Source of the DNA: DATGSL01 sp964645585
GTDB lineage: Bacteria > Verrucomicrobiota > Verrucomicrobiia > Opitutales > T3Sed10-336
Assembly (NCBI GenBank): GCA_964645585.1
Contig: CAZYAN010000019.1
Span: forward strand, 3,698 to 67,697
Direction: 5' to 3'
DNA length: 64,000 nt
The translations under genes and the position numbers were made by a program. The notes beneath the pieces are model-generated. The model ran no database searches, was not told where the DNA came from, and saw only the letters and a list, made by a program, of their open reading frames with translations. This document shows, piece after piece, positions 48,398 to 56,085 of the stretch. Each line of letters begins with the position of its first letter. Position 1 is the first letter of the stretch.

Positions 48398-49678
48398 TCA
48401 GATGGTTTGGCCGCTGCCGGTCACCGTGAACTTGTAGCTGCAAAGTTCTTTGAGGCCCATCGGTCCGCGCGCGTGGAGACGATCGGTTGAGATGCCGATT
48501 TCGGCGCCGAGCCCGAATTGGTAACCGTCGGTAAAACGGGTGCTCGCGTTCCAGTAAACCGCCGCTGAATCGACTTCGTTCAGGAAGCGCCGCGCGGCCG
48601 CTTCATCGGAGGTGACGATCGCGTCGCTGTGGGCGCTTCCGAATGTATTGATATGATCGATCGCGGCATCGAGCGAGGGGACGATCTTCACGGCGAGGAT
48701 GAGCGCGAGATATTCTTCCCGCCAGTCGCTATCGGTTGCGGGCTTATGCGGAACCGGCGGTTGAGAACCTTGGAGAATCGCGGCCGCTTGGTCGTCGACG
48801 CGAAGCTCGACGTTTTGTTCGGCGAGTTTTCGGGCGACCCGCGGGAGGAGCGACGGAGCGATTTCTTCATGGACGAGCATTTTTTCCGCCGCGTTGCAGA
48901 CGCCGGGGCGCTGGCATTTCGCGTTGATCGCGATCTGTTCGGCCATGTCCGGATCGGCCGCGCGATCGAGGTAGACGTGACAGACGCCTTCGTAATGCTT
49001 GATGACCGGAATCAGCGAGTTCTCCGCGACAAACCGGATCAGTCCTTCTCCGCCGCGCGGGATGATGCAGTGAACCGATTTGTCCTGCCGCAGCAGGCAA
49101 TTCAGAGCGTAACGCTCGGTGGTCGGAATCAGTTGAACCGCGTTGGCTGGCAAGGAGGCCTCTTTGAGGGCGGCGGTGATCAGCGCCGCGAACGCCGTAT
49201 TGGTGTGAAACGCCTCTTTGCCGCCGCGCAGCAGGCTGGCATTGCCGGATTTCAGGCAGAGGACGGCGCAGTCGATGGTGACGTTGGGCCGCGATTCGTA
49301 GATGATCCCGATAACGCCGATCGGAGTCCGGACTTTTTCAATCAACAAACCGTTGGGGCGCTCGACCGTTTCGATCACCTCGCCGACCGGGTCGGGGAGT
49401 TCGGCCACCTGCCGCACGCCGCTGGCGATTTTGGCGAGGCGGTCCGAGGTGATCAGGAGACGGTCGAGCATGGCGTCGCTGAGGCCGGCTTCGCGTCCGG
49501 CCGCCAGATCCTTTTCGTTTTCGCTGAGGAGAGCGGGGGCTTCCTTTTCGAGCAAATCCGCGAGTGTAAGCAGAGCGCGATTCTTCTGGGCGGTCGTGAC
49601 CCGCGCAAGCTGATGCGCCGCGGCGCGCGCGCGCTCCGCCATCGATTGAACGAGTTTCTCGATCTGCTGTTCGTCCAT
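48398..49678 (-). CDS. proA: Gamma-glutamyl phosphate reductase
   Basis: The second enzyme of proline synthesis; it reduces gamma-glutamyl phosphate to glutamate-5-semialdehyde with NADPH. The 426 residues fit the family (about 417). Motifs: IGVIGIIYESRPNVT, LKSGNASLLRGGKEA, IPRGGEGLIRFV, the catalytic-Cys region KCQRPGVCNAAEKML, DWREEYLALILAVKIV, and the C-terminal GLGAEIGISTDRLHARGPMGLKEL. ATG at 49678 follows AAAGGA; the frame is open further upstream without homology. proB is not in the window. It sits after the FGE gene with a 71-base gap. Confidence 0.95.
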   Translation of the reverse strand: MDEQQIEKLVQSMAERARAAAHQLARVTTAQKNRALLTLADLLEKEAPALLSENEKDLAAGREAGLSDAMLDRLLITSDRLAKIASGVRQVAELPDPVGEVIETVERPNGLLIEKVRTPIGVIGIIYESRPNVTIDCAVLCLKSGNASLLRGGKEAFHTNTAFAALITAALKEASLPANAVQLIPTTERYALNCLLRQDKSVHCIIPRGGEGLIRFVAENSLIPVIKHYEGVCHVYLDRAADPDMAEQIAINAKCQRPGVCNAAEKMLVHEEIAPSLLPRVARKLAEQNVELRVDDQAAAILQGSQPPVPHKPATDSDWREEYLALILAVKIVPSLDAAIDHINTFGSAHSDAIVTSDEAAARRFLNEVDSAAVYWNASTRFTDGYQFGLGAEIGISTDRLHARGPMGLKELCSYKFTVTGSGQTI

Positions 49679-49749
49679 AACCAGCCATCCTTTCACTGAA
49701 GCCGCCGCGCTGTCAATGCGAGGGGAAGGTGTCGTTCGGATCGGGGCGA

Positions 49750-50730
49750 TCAGGCGTCGCGGGCGCAGCGAAACCCGCAGTTTCCGGTCGAACTGTCGGG
49801 CGTGTTTCCGTTGCGGGCGGCGACGCGATACCGGTTGCAATAGGAATAATGACAGAGGTAGGAACCGCCCTTCATCACCCGAAGCTCGCCGCTGTCGGGC
49901 CCAGTCGGATTGATTCGAGAGGCCTGGATATGATGGGTGGGGCTGAACCAGTCCGCGCACCATTCCCAAACATTGCCGGCCATGTTGTAGAGACCGAAAG
50001 CATTGGGGGGAAACGAGCGGGAGGGCGCGGTGCCGACGTAACCGTCTTCGGCGGTGTTGCGATGCGGGAATTCGCCCTGCCAGATATTGCAGAGATGCCG
50101 GCCGCCGGGCGTCAGCTCATCGCCCCACGGATACAATTTCTGCTCCAATCCGCCCCGAGCGGCATATTCCCATTCGGCCTCCGTCGGCAGACGTTTTCCG
50201 GCCCAGGCGCAGTAAGCGGCAGCGTCATTCCAGGAAATATGCACGACCGGATGGTCGAGGCGTTTTCGAATATCGGTTCCCGGTCCTTCGGGCCGCCGCC
50301 AGCAGGCGCCTTCGACGCCGAGCCACCAATTCAAGCCCTCCAGTGGCCGAAGCCGTCCCTTTTTCAGGACTTTTTTAGGAACGAGAAGGTGAAAGACGTA
50401 CGACCAGCCAAACTTCTCGGCTTCAGTTCGATACCCGGTGGTTTTGACGAATGTCTCGAACTGACGGTTTGTCACGGCGCACGCGTCCAGATAAAAAGGA
50501 GAAACCGTCACCTCCCGCACCGGTCCTTCACCGTCTTGCACCCACGCTTCCGGGCTGTCGGTTCCCATCAGAAACGTGCCTCCCCGGAGGCGAACCATTC
50601 CCTTTGTGGAGGATTCGGTGCTCGCGCCCGCGATCCCCGTCGCGGGAGAAGGCGGCGGGGCCGCGTCGGGTTCGGCCGGCCGATTCGGCGCGGCCGGTGT
50701 GCAGCACGACGGTTTCGGCTCGGAATTCAC
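49750..50730 (-). CDS. Formylglycine-generating enzyme (sulfatase-modifying factor)
   Basis: Converts the Cys of the sulfatase CxPxR motif to formylglycine using O2 and copper. The 326-residue protein has a Pro/Ala-rich N-terminus without a signal peptide, then GGTFLMGTDSPEAW, LDACAVTNRQFETFV, HPVVHISWNDAAAYCAWAGKRLPTEAEWEYAARGG and GLYNMAGNVWEWCADWF. The C-terminal copper site is GGSYLCHYSYC with both required cysteines (Cys293, Cys298), followed by NTPDSSTGNCGFRC. It is therefore probably active in the cytoplasm on nascent sulfatases. It lies directly downstream of two Tat sulfatases, which also carry the motif. The homologue at 15.9 kb lacks one of these cysteines. Confidence 0.9.
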   Translation of the reverse strand: MNSEPKPSCCTPAAPNRPAEPDAAPPPSPATGIAGASTESSTKGMVRLRGGTFLMGTDSPEAWVQDGEGPVREVTVSPFYLDACAVTNRQFETFVKTTGYRTEAEKFGWSYVFHLLVPKKVLKKGRLRPLEGLNWWLGVEGACWRRPEGPGTDIRKRLDHPVVHISWNDAAAYCAWAGKRLPTEAEWEYAARGGLEQKLYPWGDELTPGGRHLCNIWQGEFPHRNTAEDGYVGTAPSRSFPPNAFGLYNMAGNVWEWCADWFSPTHHIQASRINPTGPDSGELRVMKGGSYLCHYSYCNRYRVAARNGNTPDSSTGNCGFRCARDA

Positions 50731-50763
50731 AGCGGGTCTAAAAAAAGCCTGGATCCGAAAGGT

Positions 50764-50831
50764 GGAACCGGCATCTTGCCGCTTTTTTGCGGATCAGCGG
50801 CTGGAAGCCGCTGCCACTTTTTGCTGTGTGA
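50764..50831 (-). repeat. Dispersed two-hairpin repeat, copy 3
   Basis: On the minus strand: AAAAAGTGGCAGCGGCTTCC, AGCCGCTGATCCGCAAAAAA, GCGGCAAGATGCCGGTTCC. The first hairpin (GCAGCGGCTTCCAGCCGCTG) is almost perfect. It occupies most of the 114-base gap between the sulfatase and FGE genes. Confidence 0.7.
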
Positions 50832-50844
50832 GCGCCATTCATCT

Positions 50845-52785
50845 TTAGGCTTCTGTCGCGACGACCCGGTAAAAAGCCCGGTCGTCGGTCAGCGGTTCCG
50901 AAAGAAGAATCGGACCGTTGTTGCCCGCGACGGGTTCTCCGACGTTGGTCCAGTCCTGGAGGCCGGTTGAGCGCTGGAGCTGATACGTGGAGCCCCATCG
51001 GGAAAAGAACTTCAGCTCGATAAAGTCCTCCGTTTCGCCCGTCCCTTCCACGATGGCGCTCACGGTGCGAATGGTCACGTCTTCCGCCTTCACCGGCGCT
51101 GTGACCGGACGGCTCTGCAGCCGTTCGGCAACGACTTGATCGAGGCGCTGCATCATTTGCGTCCGTTTGATTTTCTGGGCTTCGGTCGCGAGGGTTTCCT
51201 GTTCGTGCGCAACCCGCAAAGCTTCGGCCCAGACGGAGAGATTGCGCATCTCGACCGGCTCCCCGGTCGCGGCATCGGTATCGGTTCCGCCGAGCGCCGC
51301 CGGACGGAGATCGTAGAACTCCTGCTGATCTGGCGCGACCCCTTCGCCGTCGTAATAGCGAACGTATTTGTAGTGGGCTTCGCGGATCATTTGCAGGCGG
51401 TTGGGCGGGTTCACGATACCGTTGCCGTCGGTTCCCTCGGAGGATTGCCCCGCGTAGACATCGTCAAAGGTAAACAGAACATAATCCTGTACCGGACCCG
51501 CTTCCGGGTCGAGAATCAAGCTGCTGTAATCGACACCGGCGAACTGGTAGCTGGATGGATCCGGAACGCCGAGAAGCGCGCAGACGGTCGGCAGAAAGTC
51601 GACGTGGGATACGAGATGCGGACAGACGCGTCCCTCGGGGAACAGTTCCGGATTCGACCAGATCAGCGGAACGCGAATCGTCTCTTCGTAGGCGTTAAAC
51701 GTTTTTTGCCGCAAGCCGCCGTGAGCCATTCCCATTTCGCCGTGATCGGAGGTGCGAACGATCAAGGTGTTCGCCCGAAGCGCCTCGCCTCCCGGCCCGT
51801 CGAACACATCGAGAATGCGCTGGAGATGTCCGTCGACGAGTTTCATCAGGTTGCCGTAAAAGTTCAGATAGGCTTTCCGTTGCGCGTCGGTCACCAGCGC
51901 GCCCAGCCCATTGAGCAGGAAAAGGAGCTCCCGCTGACAGGTCGGTTTGTGGTTGGCCAAAAGATTCTCATGGACGGTCGGCGGCAGCTCAAGATCGCCC
52001 AGAAGGTCGGCCGGACTGTAGCCGTCTATGCCGACGTTGCCAGGATAGCCGAGGACGTCGTGCGGATTGACCAAGGAAATCACCAGGCAGAACGGCTTTC
52101 CTCCGGGATTGTCGCGCTTGTTCTCCAAGTAGGCGATGGCGTCGTTTGTGTAACGAGTGTCATGATTCCCCAAGCCGCCGCCGTAGTTCTCGATTTTAAC
52201 ATCCTGCCCGGCGTCGGGCGCATTCCATTCGTCGAAACCGTAGCGGGAAATATCGTCGTGGAGAACCTCGCCGTCAACGCCTTTAACCGGAGTGCTGAGG
52301 TGCCATTTGCCCTTGTAAACAACTTCGTAGCCGGCGGCTTTAAGGACGGTGGCGAGGTTGGGAAGTGACGGGTCGAGCTGATGCTGAGTCGGCGAGTTGG
52401 GAAACCCTTCGCTCAGCGTGTCGACGGATCGGTGCTGGGCGGGAAACAGCCCGGTGAAAAGACAGTTCCGCGCGGGCGTGCACATGCAGCTGTTCGTGAA
52501 GGCGCGGCTGAACGAAACGCCGTTGGCTCGGAGCGAGGTCGTGGCGGGAAGGTTGCTCTCCGCCCAGCCCGGCGGGAACCATTGCGGCTCGCGTTCCTGG
52601 TCGGTGATAAACAGGATCAGGTTCATGCCCGACGTGGCCGGCGGGATGGAGAGCGGGGCGTTGGCGGCGGCGCGCGCGCTCGGCACGAAGACATTGAACA
52701 AGGGCTGTCCGATCGTCGCCGCGGCGCCGGCTTTGGCGATTGTTTTGAGGAAGGTGCGGCGGGAGGAATGCGAGGAATCGTTCAT
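50845..52785 (-). CDS. Tat-exported sulfatase A
   Basis: A 646-residue sulfatase with a twin-arginine leader (SSRRTFLKTIAKAGAAA, Arg9-Arg10, ending near SARAA). The metal motif is LFITDQERE rather than the usual DD. The formylglycine motif is CTPARNCLFTG with Cys102. Later blocks are VYKGKWHLS, NPHDVLGYP and RTSDHGEMGMAHGG. The C-terminal 55 residues form the small module shared with other secreted proteins (YQLQRSTGLQDW ... RAFYRVVA). Tat export means it folds, and is probably modified by the adjacent FGE, before leaving the cytoplasm. It is a tandem paralogue of sulfatase B, 66 bases away. The substrate is unknown. Confidence 0.9.
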   Translation of the reverse strand: MNDSSHSSRRTFLKTIAKAGAAATIGQPLFNVFVPSARAAANAPLSIPPATSGMNLILFITDQEREPQWFPPGWAESNLPATTSLRANGVSFSRAFTNSCMCTPARNCLFTGLFPAQHRSVDTLSEGFPNSPTQHQLDPSLPNLATVLKAAGYEVVYKGKWHLSTPVKGVDGEVLHDDISRYGFDEWNAPDAGQDVKIENYGGGLGNHDTRYTNDAIAYLENKRDNPGGKPFCLVISLVNPHDVLGYPGNVGIDGYSPADLLGDLELPPTVHENLLANHKPTCQRELLFLLNGLGALVTDAQRKAYLNFYGNLMKLVDGHLQRILDVFDGPGGEALRANTLIVRTSDHGEMGMAHGGLRQKTFNAYEETIRVPLIWSNPELFPEGRVCPHLVSHVDFLPTVCALLGVPDPSSYQFAGVDYSSLILDPEAGPVQDYVLFTFDDVYAGQSSEGTDGNGIVNPPNRLQMIREAHYKYVRYYDGEGVAPDQQEFYDLRPAALGGTDTDAATGEPVEMRNLSVWAEALRVAHEQETLATEAQKIKRTQMMQRLDQVVAERLQSRPVTAPVKAEDVTIRTVSAIVEGTGETEDFIELKFFSRWGSTYQLQRSTGLQDWTNVGEPVAGNNGPILLSEPLTDDRAFYRVVATEA

Positions 52786-52851
52786 GATGGCTAATGGATT
52801 GTCAGGTTCTCTAAATAAACGTTCGAAGATCGTCGCGTGTTCAACGTCAAA

Positions 52852-54801
52852 TCAGCCGGCGGTTGCCACGACGCGGTAAAAGGCGCGATCGTCCGACAGC
52901 GGCTGAGTCATGATAATCGGTCCGTTGTTGCCGGGAACCGGATCGCCGATGTCGGTCCAGTTGTTCAGACCAGTGGAGCGTTGCAGCTGGTAATTCGAAC
53001 CAGCGCGGGAATAGAATTTCAGTTCGATCCAGTCGGTCGTTTCGTTTGTCTGCTCATCGGTCACGGTCGCGGTTTTGATCGTGACATCTTCGGCTTTGAC
53101 CGGAGCTTGCGGGGGCCGGACCTGGAGCCGTTCGGCGGCAGCGGCGGCGAGACGCTGTTTCATTTGAGCTCGCTTTACTTTCTGTTCAACGGTCGCGAGC
53201 TCGATCGCACGCTGGCTGTCGGCCCACTCGGAGATGTTGCGCAATTCGACCGGCTCTCCGGTAGCGGCGTCCGTATCGGTGCCGCCGCGGGAGGCCGGGC
53301 GGAGGTCGTAAAACTCTTCCTCGTCCGGCTCGACCCCTTCGCCGTCGTAGTAGCGGGCGAACTTATAATCGGTGTCGAGAATCATCTGGATCCGGTTGGG
53401 CGGCGGAATCAGGCCGTTTGTCATGTCCGGCTCGACCGATTGTCCGGCATTGATGTCGTCGTAGGTGAAGAGGACGTAATCCTGAACGGCAGGCGCGTCC
53501 GGATCGAGGATCAGACTGCTGTAATCGACCCCGGCGAAATCGTATTGCTCCGCGTTGGGGATTCCCAGAAGGGTGCAGAGCGTCGGCATGAAATCGACAT
53601 GGGAAACGAGGTGCGGTGATTCGCGGCCTTCGGGGAAAAGTTCGGGATTCGACCAGACGAGCGGAACGCGGATCGTTTCCTCGTAGCAGTTGAACGTCTT
53701 CTGGCGGAGCCCGCCGTGGCACATCGCCATCTCGCCGTGATCGGACGTGCGGACGACGAGGGTGTTTCGGAACATCTCCTGTCCGGCTTCGCCCGCGTTT
53801 TCGAAAACGTCCAAAACCCGCCCGAGCTGGCTGTCGACGTGTCTCATCAGGTTCGCGTAGAAGTTGATGTAATTCTTGCGCATCTGCGGCAGCGGAAGCG
53901 GCAGCATCATCTTCGCGATCTCGACGAACGTGTCGTGGTGGACGCGGGGTTTGAAATTGTGCTCGAGGCTCTCCAGCATCGACGGCGGGAAGTCGATCGG
54001 CGGCGTCGTTTCATTGAGCCAGGGATCGTCGGTGTATCCGAAGGTTTGATACCTTGCCGGATATGACCAGACGTCGTGCGGATTGACCAGCGAGAGGACA
54101 AGACAAAACGGCTTCGGGCGCGGGTTCGCGATCCGGTCTTCGAGGAACGCGATCGCGTCGCTGACGTAGCGTTCGTCGTTGAGCGCGCCGGGAGATTCGG
54201 GGTCGATGCCGCCGTCGGGCGGATTCCAGCTGTCAAAGCCGTAGCGGGAAATATCGTCGTATTCATACTCGCCGTCGGCTCCGCGCGCGCCGTTGCTCAT
54301 GTGCCATTTTCCTTTGTAAACCACGTCGTAGCCGGCGGATTTGAGGACGGTCGCGAGGTTCGGAAGATCGGGATTGAGCTGGGATTCCGCGTGGGATTGC
54401 GGAAAATCTTCGGTCAGCGTTTGGAACGAGCCGTGCTGAGCGGGGAAAAGACCGGTGAAAAGGGCGTTGCGGGCGGGCGTGCATTGGCAGCAGCTGGTGT
54501 ACGCGCGACTGAAGGAGACGCCGTTGGCTCTGAGGCGGTTCATCGCCGGAAGATTCGCCTCGGCCCAGCCTTCCGGGAACCACTGGACCGCGCGTTCCTG
54601 GTCGGTGAGCAGAACCAGCAGATTCATCCCGGACGCGGCAGGCGGAATCGAAGCGGCGGTCTGGGCGGCGCGGGCGCTCGGAACGAAAACATTGAAAAGC
54701 GGCTGACTCGCGGCGGCCGTGACGCCGGCTTTTGCGACCGTCTTCAAAAAAGTCCGACGGGAAGTTTGGCTGCGAAAGGAAGTCGGTTTTGTCGGGTTCA
54801 T
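52852..54801 (-). CDS. Tat-exported sulfatase B
   Basis: A 649-residue paralogue of sulfatase A with the same plan: twin-arginine leader (TSRRTFLKTVAKAG, Arg15-Arg16), LLTDQERAVQW, formylglycine motif CTPARNALFTG with Cys107, VYKGKWHMS, NPHDVWSYP, RTSDHGEMAMCHGG, and the C-terminal small module (YQLQRSTGLNNW ... RAFYRVVATAG). The two proteins differ throughout but align end to end, so the duplication is old enough for divergence in specificity. ATG at 54801 starts the leader; the frame is open 18 codons upstream. It is the first gene of the sulfatase-sulfatase-FGE set. Confidence 0.9.
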   Translation of the reverse strand: MNPTKPTSFRSQTSRRTFLKTVAKAGVTAAASQPLFNVFVPSARAAQTAASIPPAASGMNLLVLLTDQERAVQWFPEGWAEANLPAMNRLRANGVSFSRAYTSCCQCTPARNALFTGLFPAQHGSFQTLTEDFPQSHAESQLNPDLPNLATVLKSAGYDVVYKGKWHMSNGARGADGEYEYDDISRYGFDSWNPPDGGIDPESPGALNDERYVSDAIAFLEDRIANPRPKPFCLVLSLVNPHDVWSYPARYQTFGYTDDPWLNETTPPIDFPPSMLESLEHNFKPRVHHDTFVEIAKMMLPLPLPQMRKNYINFYANLMRHVDSQLGRVLDVFENAGEAGQEMFRNTLVVRTSDHGEMAMCHGGLRQKTFNCYEETIRVPLVWSNPELFPEGRESPHLVSHVDFMPTLCTLLGIPNAEQYDFAGVDYSSLILDPDAPAVQDYVLFTYDDINAGQSVEPDMTNGLIPPPNRIQMILDTDYKFARYYDGEGVEPDEEEFYDLRPASRGGTDTDAATGEPVELRNISEWADSQRAIELATVEQKVKRAQMKQRLAAAAAERLQVRPPQAPVKAEDVTIKTATVTDEQTNETTDWIELKFYSRAGSNYQLQRSTGLNNWTDIGDPVPGNNGPIIMTQPLSDDRAFYRVVATAG

Positions 54802-55279
54802 GGTTTGGCCTGCTTCAGGATCAATGTGTAAATCACGAAAAGTCGCGCCGCCCATCGGTGGAAATTACCCAAAAAATCACAAGAATGAATCGGTGAATCC
54901 GGCACCCTTCTTGGCGAATCGGGCATGGTCTGGTGAATCCGGCTGTAGCGATTTCGCGCGGTAGGCGACGGATGCTCTTGCGGGCGATGGTTCATCAGGG
55001 TTTCGGACGAGTCAGGTCACGACCTGGGTGTCGGCAAGAGCTGAGTGCCTGGATCGTCGAACATCGAAGAGCAGGTTACCTGTCGTTTGGCAGCACCCAT
55101 GGGGATGCCTCTTTCTTGCGGGGACTGCTTGAATGCGACCGAAATCGGGCGTGCCGGGAGCGCGTGTCGCCGAGCGCGAACTTTTTAAGCGCTTGAAAGC
55201 TTCATAAAAACCTCACGAGCGCGGTTACATCTGTCGAATGCTGCGGGCAACTTGACATCGGTTATGCTGCGATACAGTT
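54802..55279. other. Intergenic region between sulfatase B and the toxin-antitoxin pair
   Basis: About 480 bases without a supported gene. It contains three near-copies of GG(T/C)GAATC(C/G)GGC spaced about 20 bases (54892-54943). A weak ORF near 54.95-55.2 kb has no recognisable homology. TTGACA at 55252-55257 may be the -35 for the antitoxin gene. Confidence 0.55.
54892..54943. repeat. Three short direct repeats GGTGAATCCGGC
   Basis: GGTGAATCCGGC at 54892 and 54932 are identical, with GGCGAATCGGGC between them at 54913; spacing is about 20 bases, two DNA turns. It lies about 90 bases upstream of sulfatase B on its promoter side. It may be a regulatory iteron or simple-sequence drift. Confidence 0.4.
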
Positions 55280-55296
55280 TTACAGCATGCCTGTAA
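55280..55296. promoter_or_regulatory. Palindrome over the antitoxin start codon
   Basis: TTACAG-CATGC-CTGTAA, a perfect 6-bp inverted repeat whose centre contains the ATG at 55287; another ACAG half is at 55273-55276. This is a fitting position for antitoxin autoregulation. Confidence 0.45.
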
Positions 55297-55541
55297 TACT
55301 GCCAGTAAGTAAACGCGGGACGGTGACATTGCCGCCTGAGCTTCGGTCGAAGCTGGGCCTTGACCGGCTGAAGAACCCGATGCTGCTTGTTGAGGAAAAG
55401 GACGGTAAACTGTTTCTGGAGCCTGCTACCGCAGTTCCGGTGCGCGACCTCCCCGAGGCCACGATCCGGGGGTGGATTGTCGAGGATGAGAAGGCCATGA
55501 AGGCGCTCCAGAGTGTTCGAAAGACGGCGAAGCGGAAGTGA
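55287..55541 (+). CDS. AbrB/MazE-like antitoxin
   Basis: An 84-residue protein with an AbrB/SpoVT swapped-hairpin DNA-binding domain: LPVSKRGTVTLPPELRSKLGL at about 5-25, then a C-terminal helical tail that would wrap the toxin. Known partners neutralise a PIN or MazF toxin and repress their own promoter. The stop overlaps the toxin's GTG (GTGA). A palindrome covers the start codon. No Shine-Dalgarno is visible before ATG at 55287. Confidence 0.82.
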   Translation: MPVILPVSKRGTVTLPPELRSKLGLDRLKNPMLLVEEKDGKLFLEPATAVPVRDLPEATIRGWIVEDEKAMKALQSVRKTAKRK

Positions 55542-55960
55542 AGCTGTTTCTGGACACGAGTGTCCTGCTATCTGCATCCGGCTCATCCAAAGGAGCGAGC
55601 CGATTCATTGTGGACGAAGCGAAGGCGCGGAGGTGGTTTCTCTGCAGCTCTCATTACTGTCGGGAGGAAACGCGGCGGAACTTGCCGAAACTCGGATCGG
55701 ATGCAGAGCGCTATTTCGAGCGAACGCTTCTGCGCCGAATCGATTGGATGACTGACTCGCTTGTATCCGACTGGCCGGTCGTTTTTGCAAAGCTAAAGGA
55801 CAAGCCGGTGCTGCTCTCCGCCCTCGCCGCTGAGAGCGATGCTTTGCTGACGCTCGACCGGGTGGATTTTCACGGGAAAATCGGGACGCGATTCTACGGG
55901 ATGGCGGTTCAGACTCCCGGCGACTGGCTTCTGGAAATGCGGGAGACGGGGAAACTGTGA
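55538..55960 (+). CDS. PIN-domain ribonuclease toxin (VapC-like)
   Basis: A 140-residue PIN-domain protein, predicted to cut RNA. Acidic metal-site residues are Asp6 (LFLDTSVLL), Glu43/44 (CREETRRNL), Asp88 (KDKP) and Asp101/Asp107 (SDALLTLDRVDF). It starts with GTG overlapping the antitoxin stop, so the two are coupled. The final part (TPGDWLLEM) is common in PIN proteins of the COG2402/COG1569 kind. Together with the AbrB-like partner it is a type II toxin-antitoxin pair. It stands between unrelated minus-strand operons, which suggests horizontal entry, but base composition is not visibly different. Confidence 0.82.
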   Translation: MKLFLDTSVLLSASGSSKGASRFIVDEAKARRWFLCSSHYCREETRRNLPKLGSDAERYFERTLLRRIDWMTDSLVSDWPVVFAKLKDKPVLLSALAAESDALLTLDRVDFHGKIGTRFYGMAVQTPGDWLLEMRETGKL

Positions 55961-56085
55961 AGGAGGAAAGATTTCCAAGTGACAAACACCGAAGCTCAGC
56001 CAAATCCCAGCCGTCGTTTCGGGCAAGCGCTGCAAGGCATAGAGGATTTTGCCTATGCTGATGAAAAAAGAAGGTCTTTGAAACT

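Noticed and set aside
49729..50970. Plus-strand frame of 413 codons opposite the FGE gene
   Set aside because: Shadow frame; the minus strand encodes a complete FGE with all signature motifs.
51136..52368. Long plus-strand frame of 410 codons opposite sulfatase A
   Set aside because: Antisense shadow of a clearly coding gene in GC-rich DNA; the translation has no family features.
54933..55196. 87-codon frame before the toxin-antitoxin pair
   Set aside because: No ribosome site and no recognisable family; part of it is made of the GGTGAATCCGGC repeats. It may be a remnant, but nothing supports it.
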